Positions 12,243 to 22,640 of a stretch of DNA of 64,000 bases are shown here, piece by piece. The stretch covers positions 330,836 to 394,835 of the forward strand of contig JAVXUO010002000.1 in the NCBI GenBank assembly GCA_033065855.1. Direction: 5' to 3'. Position 1 is the first letter of the stretch, and each line of letters begins with the position of its first letter. The notes under the pieces were generated by a model. That model did no database searches and had not been told where the DNA came from. It saw only the letters and a program-made list of their open reading frames with translations. The position numbers and the translations under genes are program-made. Source of the DNA: Escallonia rubra. Its lineage: Eukaryota; Streptophyta; Magnoliopsida; Escalloniales; Escalloniaceae.

Positions 12243-13156
12243 ATGGCTGCCTCTGAACAGTCTTCTTCCCATGGCTATTCTGTGCATTCTCAAGGTACAT
12301 TTTTCCTTGCAATGGAATGTTACCTGCTTAGTATATCTAAGATGTCAAACCTTTTGTTTTAGCTTTGAATCGTAATCCTGGACCTTGACAGCTGCAACCT
12401 CTCACTTCTATGACAGGAAGCCAGATGGCCCTGTTTGACACAATTTTTTTTTTCAGTTTTGAAAATTGGAAAAAAAGTTGCGTTTGATAACCATTTTTTT
12501 TTTCTTTATCAGTTTTAAAACTGAAGAAGAAGAAAAAAATTTCAAAAATGAGTTTTTTTTTTAGACCACCACCCTCCCACCGCCGGCGACAGCCACCAGC
12601 CACCGTCACGCCCCACCACAAAAAAAAACTCAAAATAAAAAATGGGTTATCAAACACCCAAAATGAAAACTGGGTTATCAAACACCCACATATAAAAGAA
12701 AAAAAAAAAAAAATTAAACTGCTCTTTAATTTTTTTTTTTTTTAAACTGAAAATAAAAAAAAAAATGTTGTCAAACAAAGCTTAGCCCGGCTTGAGCCAA
12801 CATGATGCCTCTTTTTCGGAAAAAATGAACACTTTTTCCTTTATTTCCTTTTGCTGCAAAGAAAGCAACTCCTTTGAATCTCCCTTGGTGAATTCGCACT
12901 GCTTGTTTCAGTGCAAAATAGCGAGGAGCCGGGACTCGAATTCTCTGAAGATGAAGCAGCACTTATAATTAGGATGTACAATTTGATTGGAGAGAGGTTT
13001 GTTGTATTTTTTTTTTTTTGGCCTTTCTTTCTTTTCTTGTTAAGACTTTTGATTGTCATATTGATCATCAGATGGTCTCTAATCGCTGGAAGGATTCCCG
13101 GACGAAGCGCAGAGCAGATCAAAAAGTACTGGAATTGTCGACACACTTTCAAGTGA
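12243..13156 (+). CDS. Single-repeat R3-MYB (CPC/MYBx type) repressor
   Basis: Exons 12243-12294, 12912-12996 and 13072-13156 join in phase to a 73-residue protein. After a Ser-rich N-terminus (MAASEQSSSHGYSVHSQ) comes one R3 MYB repeat: LEFSEDEAALIIRMYNLIGE, then RWSLIAGRIPGRSAEQIKKY, then WNCRHTFK. The first helix tryptophan is Phe and the other two Trp are present, as in CPC, ETC and MYBx proteins. These small nuclear proteins lack an activation domain and compete with R2R3-MYBs for bHLH partners, repressing anthocyanin synthesis or hair-cell fate. The bHLH-contact motif [DE]Lx2[RK]x3Lx6Lx3R is kept except for the first acidic position, which is Ala (ALIIRMYNLIGERWSLIAGR). Intron 1 (617 bp) is largely transposon-derived. 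Which subgroup it belongs to is inferred from the N-terminus and LEFSEDE. Confidence 0.9.
12431..12780. mobile_element. Nested TIR elements in MYB intron 1
   Basis: Outer ends CTGTTTGACACAA (12431) and TTGTCAAACAAAG (to about 12780) are imperfect inverted repeats. Inside, GCGTTTGATAACC (about 12482) faces GGGTTATCAAACACCC (about 12644 and again 12673), the end motif shared with the element at 622-858. The core at 12565-12620 is CCACC/CCGCC-rich. No target duplication was identified. The pieces account for most of intron 1 and do not touch the splice sites. Confidence 0.5.
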
Positions 13157-13605
13157 ATGAAGATTCACAGGCATGCAGACTGGGAGGAGTAACATGTTGC
13201 CATTTGCCATTCAAAGGAAACAAAATAAAAACATGTTACTGTCGGGTTGTAGGGTTAATTTTTGGGGCTCAATATGTGTTCCACAATCCACCTTGCTTGT
13301 TTTGTGAATGTGCACAAGAAAATTTATTTGAAGGAAAAGTCCACAGTTCGTTCCTCGGGTTCTGCTTGTGCTGCAGTAGGCTGTCCCAAGCTGAACATAA
13401 GACTGCTTGGTTTTCTTTAGAAAAGGAACCAGAGAGCACAACATGGGGGCATCAGCATCTTTCTTTCATTCCAACGTAGCAAGCAACTAAATTAAGCAAC
13501 AAAGTAAACCAGCATATATAACATGGGACACTAAATTTCATGTATATAATCGTACGCAATAATGCCAAAAAATTATTGGAAATTCATAGTCTTAGTTGGT
13601 GCAAT
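13157..13605. other. Between convergent MYB and BBE-like genes
   Basis: This 450-base stretch would hold the 3'UTRs of the forward MYB and reverse BBE-like genes. Nothing else was recognised; the open frame running through MYB exon 3 into this region is read-through. Confidence 0.5.
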
Positions 13606-13608
13606 ACA

Positions 13609-15258
13609 TCAATCACCACTCTTCTTCCGCCGTGACGAAAGAGGAGGAATGCTTTGCTCATTCCTGAAGAAATTACCAGGATCCACCCTGGTTTTCACTT
13701 TAACCAACCTTTTGAAATTGTTCTTGAAATACTTGGTGCCCCATATGCTTGCTTGTGCGTCACTTGTGTTGCCCTTTTCGTTCACTCCAATATCAAGATC
13801 TCTGTAATTGATATACGAAGCTCTTGGAGACTTGGAAGCATAGGGAGCCATGTAACGGTAGAGCCTTCTTATCCATTTTATATGCCTCTCGGCTGACACT
13901 TTGTCTTCTTCAGTCCAATACACCAAGTGCTGGATTTTGTACAAATTTCCAGCTCTGTGTGGAAAAGGAATTGCAGACTCAGAAATCTCTTCCATCTTTC
14001 CGCCATATGGATTCAGAACCAACTGAGCGGCCTTCGCCTCGTCTTCGTAAAAGAGTTTCCATATCCCTTTGATTCCTTCCTTCGATATAGGTTTCGTAAT
14101 GAAATCCGATTTGGCTTTGAAATACGGCTTATCAGCTTGAGTCCTGTTCAACAAAACCTCAAGTGGTTCACCACTTGGGATACCGTCATGATAGAGTACA
14201 GATTCGATCCAACTCATTTCCTTACAGTCTTCTTCTGCTAACCCTAGTTGAGGGAAGCTTTCTTGCATCAATGAAAGAAGCCTGTCGCGTCTACCAAGAA
14301 ACAAGGAGATGAAGAAAGCTTGTATTGTTACCTTACCATCTCGCGTTGTGTTTCTTCTTACATTGATCCTGATGAACAAATCTTCATGAAGTTTGCTGGC
14401 AACAGATTGCCATTGGTGAAAAAGATTGGTGGCATTTTGTTCTATGGTCTTTCTCACTGTGAATACGGTCACAGTTTCTGGAACTGGAACCAACTTTATT
14501 TTCCAATCGAGAATGACTCCAAAACTAGCACCTCCACCTCCTCTGATTGCCCAAAAAAGGTCTTCTCCCATGGATTTTCTGTCCAGAATTTCACCATCTA
14601 CGTTAACCAAGCGGGCATCAATGACATTATCGGCAGCAAGGCCATACTTTCGTAGCATATAGCCGTACCCTCCCCCACTGACGTGTCCACCAACACCAAC
14701 CGTGGGACAAACACCGGCTGGAAAGCCGAGAACTTTACTTTTCTCGGCAATCCTGTAATAAAGTTCACCAATAGTTGCACCGGTTTGAACCCATGCAGTA
14801 CTAGTTTCAGTGTCCACAGAGATCGATCTCAAGTTGATCATGTCAAGTATGATAAATGGTACTTGAGAAACATAGGAAAGACCTTCGTAATCATGGCCAC
14901 CGCTTCGAATCCTAATCTGCATGTCATGTTTCTTGGCACATTTTATGATGGTAGGGATTTGGGATTCATCCACTGGGGTAACAATTACAGCAGGCTTCGG
15001 GGTGTCGGATGAGATGAATCGGAGGTTTTCTATGGAGAACTGCAAGATAGGAAGGAAAGAAGAGTTGTTTGGGGTGTAAATGATTTGAGAGATGGAGGTG
15101 GAATTTTGAGACTCAATGGACAGGCACTGAAGGAAATCTTCATGATTTCGAGCTGAGGCTGCCCATGAAGATGAGAAGAGAAGAACAAACACAAATGAGA
15201 GCACTGAAGTTCTCTGAGTTTTCGTGTCCCCTATGAACTCAAGAATCAAGGTGTACAT
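13609..15258 (-). CDS. Berberine bridge enzyme-like FAD-linked oxidase
   Basis: One uninterrupted frame of 549 residues begins at ATG 15256-15258. An N-terminal hydrophobic segment (about residues 19-34, ending SSWAASA) is a secretion signal. The FAD-binding PCMH domain follows: RSGGHDYEG holds the histidine (about 122) and GVCPTVGVGGH the cysteine (about 184) that together attach FAD bicovalently in this family. Near the C-terminus lie SYINYRDLDIG (active-site Tyr-x-Asn, about 482-484) and IWGTKYFKNNFKRL, the BBE-domain end signature. Family members are secreted oxidases of alkaloids, cinnamyl alcohols or oligosaccharides; the substrate cannot be read from sequence. The length (about 530-550) and lack of introns are normal for the family. 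All cofactor residues are present, so it should be functional. Confidence 0.93.
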   Translation of the reverse strand: MYTLILEFIGDTKTQRTSVLSFVFVLLFSSSWAASARNHEDFLQCLSIESQNSTSISQIIYTPNNSSFLPILQFSIENLRFISSDTPKPAVIVTPVDESQIPTIIKCAKKHDMQIRIRSGGHDYEGLSYVSQVPFIILDMINLRSISVDTETSTAWVQTGATIGELYYRIAEKSKVLGFPAGVCPTVGVGGHVSGGGYGYMLRKYGLAADNVIDARLVNVDGEILDRKSMGEDLFWAIRGGGGASFGVILDWKIKLVPVPETVTVFTVRKTIEQNATNLFHQWQSVASKLHEDLFIRINVRRNTTRDGKVTIQAFFISLFLGRRDRLLSLMQESFPQLGLAEEDCKEMSWIESVLYHDGIPSGEPLEVLLNRTQADKPYFKAKSDFITKPISKEGIKGIWKLFYEDEAKAAQLVLNPYGGKMEEISESAIPFPHRAGNLYKIQHLVYWTEEDKVSAERHIKWIRRLYRYMAPYASKSPRASYINYRDLDIGVNEKGNTSDAQASIWGTKYFKNNFKRLVKVKTRVDPGNFFRNEQSIPPLSSRRKKSGD

Positions 15259-15261
15259 CAA

Positions 15262-17300
15262 CTATTTAGATTTATAACTTATAGTGAGTGCCTCAAGGAG
15301 ATATCTTGTTTGAAGATTGACAGGATGTGAAACTTGGATTTGCGTTACAATGTAGCTTGAAAAACCTTATGAAGGTTAAGCAAATTCGAGCATGTACTCT
15401 GATTAGATTTCTACCCAAGAAAGGTGAAACAAAAAACAACCCTAATTAATTGGGCAAGTAGTTGTAATTAAACTAGAGTATGAATGCGCCTGCAGGACAT
15501 AAAAATTCATCCAAAGGGTCAACTAGTTAACCTCAAACTCATAACATATTGTCCATCCAAAAGAAACTGCCGTCATTGACTTCGGACACTTTAATGAGAG
15601 TGAAATAGTGCAATTAATATCACCTTTCAGCAGTTCATTTTCATGCATACCCTTGTCAAGGACTGGGATCTTCTGTATAACGTCTCTGTAATAAAAAAAT
15701 ATCGCTAAATATTTTTGTAGGTGATAAAACATTGTCATATTAGATTTTAACAATAGCGATAAAACACTTTGAATGATGATTTTTTATCCTACAGTTGTTA
15801 TATCAGATATGGGGCGTCTGATATATGGTTGGACTCTGGTAGTATTCTAACACGTAACATTATGGGAATTAACGGGCAAAGTGTACGAATTATTACTCAC
15901 TTCGCAAAGTAACATTATGGGAATTAATGACAAAGTGTCACGAATTTATTATGTCTCACTATTTCAAAGTAAAAACAAATATACACGCTTGGAACAGTTC
16001 CAAAACAATACTGTCACGCTCAGAGTTGCCGTGTGTCATGTGTCATTTTTACGACTAAGGGAAAATCTGTAAAATAGCATTAACACTCCGCAAAGATGAT
16101 CGTGTTGGGACAAAAATACCCCTAATATAGAAAAGATTTCAGTAGAACTAAAGGGCAAACATGTCATTTTCCCTCCCTTCCACAATCCCCCTCACCCTCA
16201 CGGCCGGCCAAATCCTATTTTCGTCTATCCACTCACGAAGCCCTACCACCACCACGCACGGTGGCCTCACAGATCTGGTCGCGGGCGCCGTATGCAACAA
16301 CCACGGCAGACCCTCAGGAACCTCTGCTACCACCACTTGCAACACCTCCTTACAGACCTGGAAGCTCCTGCCTCCCTCACAGAGCTGGAAGTTTAATGGA
16401 TGATCGTATGGTCATTAGAAGAGAAATCAGGGGCAGAGATGTTATTGCTTTATTCTGACACCTGGAGTTGGACGTGGTGGCTGCTAGGCTGTCTCCGGTG
16501 ATCGGCAATGGTTGCTGGGGTGGCGATCGTATCAATTTGTCCATAGAAATTACATGGTCAGGTTAGATTTTGATTGTGGATATCTATGTTGGTAGCTGAC
16601 TGAGATTTCATAGGTGGGCAGTTCAGATTTTGTTGAACGTGGAGGTTGGGGATTCGATCGGAGGGAGCGACCTATAGTCGATGTTGACGGTAGGGCTGTA
16701 AAGTGGTGGTGTCTATTGGCCTGTTGTGATGGTTGTGGGTGGTGCAAACTGGAGTTGCATGGTGCAGATTAATCGGCCTGCTCTCTTTGATTTGCACTGT
16801 TAACGCTAATTCTGACCAAAAAAAATTGCTCTATACCCTAGCAGAACCACTCAATTATAAGGGCTTCTTTGATAGGTTATCTCAGAATTCCTCTTGTATT
16901 CACTATCTCAATTGACCATAACCCAGTAAAGGTTGTGTGGATTGGACAAATCTGTGCCCCGGATGCCACCATCATTACTAGCACCTTTAAAAATGTACTC
17001 AAATTCCAGGCCAAGTCTGGAACAAGCAAAGGAGATCTTCCCAGTCCAAGAAGAGCCAGTCCCCTCCTTCCTCTCTCATGCAAAAAGTGTAAGTTTATAG
17101 TAGATCAATTGGTTCAGCTTTGAAGTAGATTTATCATTCTCCATCAACAAATGTACAAGAACAAGGACTTTAATACAGATATATAAAAGAGCAAGATGCG
17201 CAAAGTCCCGTATTCATATGGAAAATACAAGAATTTTCCCTTTTAGAACACAGTTTTTCCAATCCCCTCCCACCCCCACCCCCATCCCTTGCTTCTGATA
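15262..17300. other. Intergenic between BBE-like and CRIPT genes
   Basis: No gene was recognised. The first few hundred bases should hold the BBE-like promoter. From about 16070 to 16815 the sequence becomes GC- and CACC/GGTGG-rich between weakly inverted ends (AAATAGCATTAACA near 16074 and TGTTAACGCTAATT near 16798), so a degraded TIR element is possible but not established. 16920-17100 is of unknown nature. Confidence 0.4.
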
Positions 17301-20300
17301 TCATACATTGCTTTGTTTATAGTTCTTGGTGTCAAGTACTTGCTTACCGCACATTGCACACGCTCCTGGAAAATAGAGCAAAAGCAAATTAGGTCACGTT
17401 GTAAAGCAACAGATAAACAGACACGGGCAACACGAAAACAGTCAACACTTGCCTTTAGTGTAAGCACAAGTATGACAGTACTGGGCATTCTGGTGAACTT
17501 GCTGCTTGCATATGATGCACTTGGTTGTTCCATACGGTGTCCATCTGGAAATAGGTCAATCTCTGGATTTAAGTAAATTGAACGATAAAATACATAAAGT
17601 CCGAAATAAAATCTTTGTATAGGGTAGCTATGTTGGGCCATGCAGAACAGAGATTCTACATTTTTGTGAGTGCAATATGGATTCTTGACCATCAACAACA
17701 TTAAAGCAATAAAGATCAGCGACACTCGGGGTGGTTGGCACCTAAGGGGATCATTTCGGGCTGGTTTACGGTTTGCTTTTAGGGTGAGCAGCTCTGTTCT
17801 AGGTTAGAATGTGGAGTGGGGAAAGAGACCTTTAGGTGGGATTCCAAACTCTATTTAGTCTAGCTAGGGGTACCTCCTTTTTGCTATGGCTTTGCTGAGA
17901 TGATAACTGGTTATGGCATTGTGTGGAATCCAGTGTTTAGATGGAATTTATACTTCATAACTCTCGTAAACTTGGTTCAGAGGAGGATAAAGTGCTTCCA
18001 AAGGGTATCCCAAAAGCATATCCCAAAGACTGTTGGAAGAGTAAGTTTCGAGTGGCAAGTGGTTTGGTAGTTTAAGGCCCCAAAGGAAGACGTCTTATAG
18101 TTGCCATGCAGCTTGGTCAGCTATTGTGAGGGGGGAAGGTTTTGTAGGATGGTGTCTCATGTGCAAGGCAAATGAGGAGAGTGTTGATCACTTTCATCTC
18201 CAATGTCCGCTGGTAACATAATTATGGGACTTTAAAGTTTTGATGGCTCATACTGCGGTGAAAATTCAAGTTAGTTAGTTGCTTGGACATGACTATGTCT
18301 TTCACTCTTATTCGGTTTGGTGCATCTGCTGGACGTGCAACGGTGGGCTCTTTCAAAATGAAAAATTGCCCATTGCTCCTATGTAAATTGCTTTTGGAGT
18401 CTAGGCCGTTCCCTATGGAGTTTTACTGTGGACGTTTTGGAGGTACCCAATATTTTTTTTGATAAATACAAGTTTGTCAGAAAGAATGACCCCCGAGGCG
18501 CAGACAACCCAATCACAAAAAGAAGACCAAAGCACCATAAAGGTGCCCTAGCCGCACCAAAAAACCCAAACAAATCAGTCAACACCACATCAAATCCACC
18601 TCAAACAGCTGATCCTATTAATCATACTTGTGATCATTTTGGCGAACAACAAAGCACTAGGATAGAGGTGGGGAAGAGAGAAAAAATAGAGCTCAAATCC
18701 TTCAAGCTCAGAAGCATAAAAAACCTAACTTATAGTCGTCAACTCCGAATGTGTAGGGGATGTTCGGAAAGGGTCAGTGCATGTTGGTGTCGGGTCCAAC
18801 ACAGCACCTTTCTAGAGCCGAGTGAAAGAAACGGCTTATAAATTTGCAGATAGTTAAAAATGACAGATTCAAATGTAGTACAATCACTTGAAACCATTAT
18901 AAAAGGGGCAAAACCCATATTTGGTAGCATAACCGGGGGCACGGCATACAATGGACTGAAACCATTGGATGTTTCGGCCTTTAGGCTCTCGAAGAAATAA
19001 GAAAATACGACATAAACATGAATCGAAGTGTCAAATGGCCGTGAACCCTCCCTCTTCCTCCCTCTCCCCCGCCCCTCCTTCCCTCCGTCTCCCTCTCCCT
19101 CAATCCCTCTCACTCTATCCCTCTTCCTCTCCCTCTTCCTCACAGTTGACTGACGACTACACGATATACACTTCAATTTAACAGATCTAGGTCACCTAAA
19201 CCATACACCAGATGCACTCGATCGACTTCAGAAACTGCGTGCATTACATGAGCCTAGGAGAGTCAAACCCAAATGAAAAAATTCTTCTCTCTTTGAAACT
19301 GTTGACCTTTGATTTACATATCTTGCCATTCGAATGATTACATATATTAGAGGTCTACATCTTCTAGTTAGTTCTGAGCCTACCAATTTAAAACCCTCTT
19401 CTTACCAAAGCTTCTCTCCATAGTCCATACTCTTGTACCATTATTCATGGCTTTCTCATCAACCGATACAACCTCATCTAGTAAAACAGTCTGAAATCAA
19501 TAAAAAACTTAAGGTTTAAAGAGCGAACTGCCTAAAGTATATATTCCCACCGTTTTATCAGATTTTCTCCATTGACTATTTGTGAATTCCTAGGATAGAT
19601 TTAGAACATGAAAACACTTACTTTTTTCCTAATGCAAAATCTACTCCCTCCCATTCATTGAATTTTGACAGTTTAAAATTACTGTGATAGATTCTGTACA
19701 TATAAACACCTATTCCCTCTATTTCATTTGATTTTCCTCTTTGACAGTGTGCAAAATCATAGGACTGATTTTGGTACATGTACACCTTGAATTAAACCCA
19801 AATAGCAACCAAAAAAAAGAAGAACTTTCCAATAGTAACTTCTTAACCATATCAATATATTCTCCCTCCGATTTTCTCCTTTTGACTTTTTCTGACTTCC
19901 TACAATAATTTAGTACATATGTACACGTTGCCTTTACTCTTATGTGGTTACCATAGCTTACCTGCCAAACGACACTTGTCTCATTTAATTGCTATTTGAG
20001 TTCACTACAATGTTTACATGTATCGGAATGTACCTCGGGTTTCACTTAAAGGAAAAATCCATCTAAATGGAGAGAGTATTAATGAATAATTTAGGTTAGA
20101 TAAATAACAAAATAATTGAAAATTTACTCGAGTTCGAGGCTCAAAGTTACCAACAAGCATAACCGTTTAGTACGACGAATCACCTTTGCTTAAAATCTGT
20201 AATTCTTAACTAAATCCAATGTTACATAAGAGAACGAATCACCTTTGCTTGCAATGCGTAATTCTTAACTAAATCCAATGTTACATAAGAGAAATAAGAT

Positions 20301-20621
20301 ATATACAGGTAGAGAAATAGGCATAAAAGAAAAAAGAAAAAGAAACCTGCTTTTCTTGGAGAGGAGTTTGTTCTCGTTAATTTTGCGGCCGCCGCCTTCG
20401 GTGGTGTTGCTGGCGCCGTCTTTCCACTTGTCCGGCACTATCACCTTCGACAGCTTCTTCTCACCTGCATTCCAATTCGATTCAATTCAGTTCAATTCCT
20501 TCAAATTGAAACCCTAGGTATTCAATTCATACGTATCGCAGATACCTCTATTTAGTCAACTGTAAAAATTATGTGCAAGAACGAGATTAAGAAAGAGCAA
20601 CTTACACTTTTCGCACACCAT
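17301..20621 (-). CDS. CRIPT: CRIPT homologue (cysteine-rich PDZ-binding protein-like)
   Basis: Four exons on the reverse strand (20606-20621, 20347-20464, 17453-17544, 17301-17365) join in phase to 96 residues. The protein starts MVCEKCEKKLSKVIVPDKWK, continues GRKINENKLLSKKSRWTPYG, and ends with four Cys pairs including CIICKQQVHQ, YCHTCAY and ACAMCGKQVLDTK, closing YKQSNV. This is CRIPT along its whole length. In animals CRIPT binds PDZ domains of synaptic scaffolds and is also linked to minor-spliceosome assembly; the plant role is little known. CxxC pairs suggest zinc binding. Intron 3 (17366-17452) begins GC (AAAG|GCAAGT) and ends AG, so it is a GC-AG intron; reading it otherwise breaks the conserved frame. 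Intron 2 is 2.9 kb or slightly less and carries a LINE relic and tandem repeats. Confidence 0.93.
17730..18440 (+). mobile_element. Degraded LINE (L1-type) 3' part
   Basis: Forward-frame pieces translate to a plant LINE C-terminal zinc-finger region: GWCLMCKANEESVDHFHLQC encoded at about 18147-18208, a CxxC...HxxxxC pattern followed by a typical LWDFKVL stretch. Upstream pieces also look LINE-like but are broken by stops. It lies antisense in CRIPT intron 2. A poly-T start at about 18452 with following sequence on the opposite strand may be part of a second retroposon. Limits are approximate. Confidence 0.6.
19020..19145 (+). repeat. Pyrimidine-rich low-complexity tract
   Basis: CCCTCTTCCTCCCTCTCC-type sequence inside CRIPT intron 2. 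There is no gene signal in the surrounding intron sequence. Confidence 0.8.
19640..20075. mobile_element. Cluster of Stowaway-like MITE termini
   Basis: CTCCCTCC/TTCCCTCT-type motifs followed by ATTTTGAC or GATTTTC recur at about 19649, 19711 and 19861, and an inverted counterpart (AATGGAGAGAGTA) is at about 20068. These resemble termini of Tc1/mariner-derived Stowaway MITEs. Individual elements cannot be delimited by eye. They lie inside CRIPT intron 2. Confidence 0.35.
20176..20293 (+). repeat. Tandem duplication, 59-bp period
   Basis: CGAATCACCTTTGCTT..TAATTCTTAACTAAATCCAA begins at 20176 and again at 20235 with few differences. It lies just downstream (in gene sense) of CRIPT exon 2. Confidence 0.85.
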
Positions 20622-20639
20622 TGTTACGCAGAATTTCCG

Positions 20640-22300
20640 GATTCGCAGAGCGGATGTATCAGAGAGAAAGCGAGAGCCCTAATTTTGTGTTTGTAGATCA
20701 AATCCAAAACTAAACGGGTTTGAGTCGGGTAAGGCGGGTAAATTAGGTCCGTGGACAATGACATTCTTTAATGTCAAAAGACTAATTTTTTTTAGTGACG
20801 AATGAGAATGACAACGGTGACATGGACAATTATACGACTAAATAAAATTGATAATTCCCATGAACATAATGCGACTAAAATTTGAAATACTAGCCCTCAG
20901 ATTAACTTGCAGACATGAATGCTACGCAAGTCTATTTTTTTGTATGATTTATGCAACCATCGAAGATGGTGTGCCTCCGGTTAGCTGGGGATGCTGCAAA
21001 AGTTGATTATATTAGTTTTTTCTATATCCATTTTTTCAATTTTATCTGTACGTTTATCATTTTTATTTTTATTTTCACAAACTTTTTTGTATCAATTCTT
21101 GTATGTTTACTATTTTCTACACTATTTGTACATATTTTTTCTCATTTTAATCCTACTCTTAACCTAATAAATTATTTATATACCCTTCATTTATCTTCCC
21201 AACGAGCCTCCGTACCCACTTTTCCGTACCCACTTTTTTACTTTTTTCTTAATAAATCATCACTCAATAGGCCCACCCCAGAACAAAATTACGTTGGTTT
21301 CCCTCCCCTTTCCCCTTCATTTCGCCCCTGGGCCCCCATTGGTGTGACATCCCCTTCCCCTCCACGAATTCCTGTAACTCCCTCTTTTCTTTCCAGTAAT
21401 TCCATCTTCTATTTCCCTATTTGTGTAATTCCCCTTCCCTGTTCGTGGAAAATGGAGGTGTTCGAAAATGGAGGAGATCCCTTCCCTGTTCGTGGAGGAA
21501 AATGGAGATAAACGAGAGATAGAAGAGAGAGTTAGGGCTCTATGACGTTGCAACTAGCTGTCAGAGAACATGGCCGAAAATTGTGAACAGGGGACGCTTG
21601 CTTTGATATTATCTGACACAGGGAGCAGAGAGTTTTCATGTTTACTAATACGGAAAAAGATAAAAGTACGTACAAAAAAAGATATATATTCCATTATTAC
21701 AAAAACGAAAACAAAATTCTGTAAATGTACGGCCCTAAGTTGTGTTAGGTTATATTTCTACTGTACAAAAAAAGGATCTTGAACTATTAGCATGTGATGA
21801 ATGTTGTACAAGCATGTAAAGTTCTTCTCTTCTTCAAATAAGTTATATTTGTAGTTGCACACAGTAGACTAATGATTCGTCACACTTTCTCAATGTTCTA
21901 GTTCCAATTTTCTTGATGAGATATTTTTTGCACCATTTCCAAGGTTAGGCTACAAGTATACACAATGTACTACGAATACTGTTATAAGTTTTGAATATGT
22001 AAACCAAAATTTAACTTTCAAAACATGTATCGAGTATTTTAAAACACTTGATCAGAGTCTATTTAAACACTGATTGTACTTGTAACATTGCATCTCATCG
22101 TAAGAAGTTCATTGACAGCTAATAATGACCTTTGGTCATAGAATAAAGTGTGTAGAAGTACATTATGATGTCAAAATGAGTCCTCATTTCGTTTTAGTCA
22201 TCCTTATAATCTTTTTAATTCGTTACCACAATTATGAAATTGAGGAGTATAAAAGAGATCGCCTTGCAATTTCCGTATCACCAAAAAAAAAAAAAAATCG
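20640..22300. other. Intergenic between CRIPT and XTH genes
   Basis: No gene was recognised. The stretch at 20950-21300 is T-rich and encodes only low-complexity hydrophobic residues. The promoter of CRIPT (reverse) should lie in the first few hundred bases. Confidence 0.45.
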
Positions 22301-22337
22301 CAAAAAAACAAAGGTTGAACAAATTGAATGAATCGAC

Positions 22338-22640
22338 TAATTATCATGTTATCCAATACAAGATGGTATGAAAAAAATAGTACAATAGATTTTAATTGGT
22401 AATACACCTGAATTGAAAACAAAAAACTTATTAGCCATTGTTCATCAATTCTATGGCACAAAAAAAAAAATAGAGGAAGAACAACGAGGGCCAAAAAATT
22501 GAATAATTTTATAAATGAATTAATAAACACGTTTTCCAATACAAGATGGTATGAAAAAGTAATACGATGTATTCCATTTAGTAATACAACACGATGAATT
22601 GAAACAAAAATTAATAAATTATTGCCATTTGTTCATCACT
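22338..22640 (-). repeat. Duplicated XTH 3'-end segment
   Basis: CCAATACAAGATGGTATGAAAAA occurs at about 22353 and about 22538. Each copy is followed at matching spacing by a GAATTGAAA motif and by TTGTTCATCA. The right copy of TTGTTCATCA overlaps the XTH stop codon region (22636-22638), so the left copy is a diverged duplicate of the gene's last bases and 3'UTR. Confidence 0.6.

Noticed and set aside
13018-13479. 153-codon open frame downstream of the MYB gene
   Set aside because: It overlaps MYB intron 2 and exon 3 in another frame and continues into the 3'UTR.
16070-16815. TIR element between the BBE-like and CRIPT genes
   Set aside because: End similarity is limited to about 14 bases and no target duplication was found; kept only as a possibility in the intergenic note.
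17243-17725. 160-codon reverse open frame
   Set aside because: It is an out-of-phase read-through of CRIPT exons 3 and 4 and the intron between them.
20951-21511. 186-codon open frame rich in Phe, Ile and Ser
   Set aside because: It derives from T-rich low-complexity DNA, with no family motif and no promoter or splice context.
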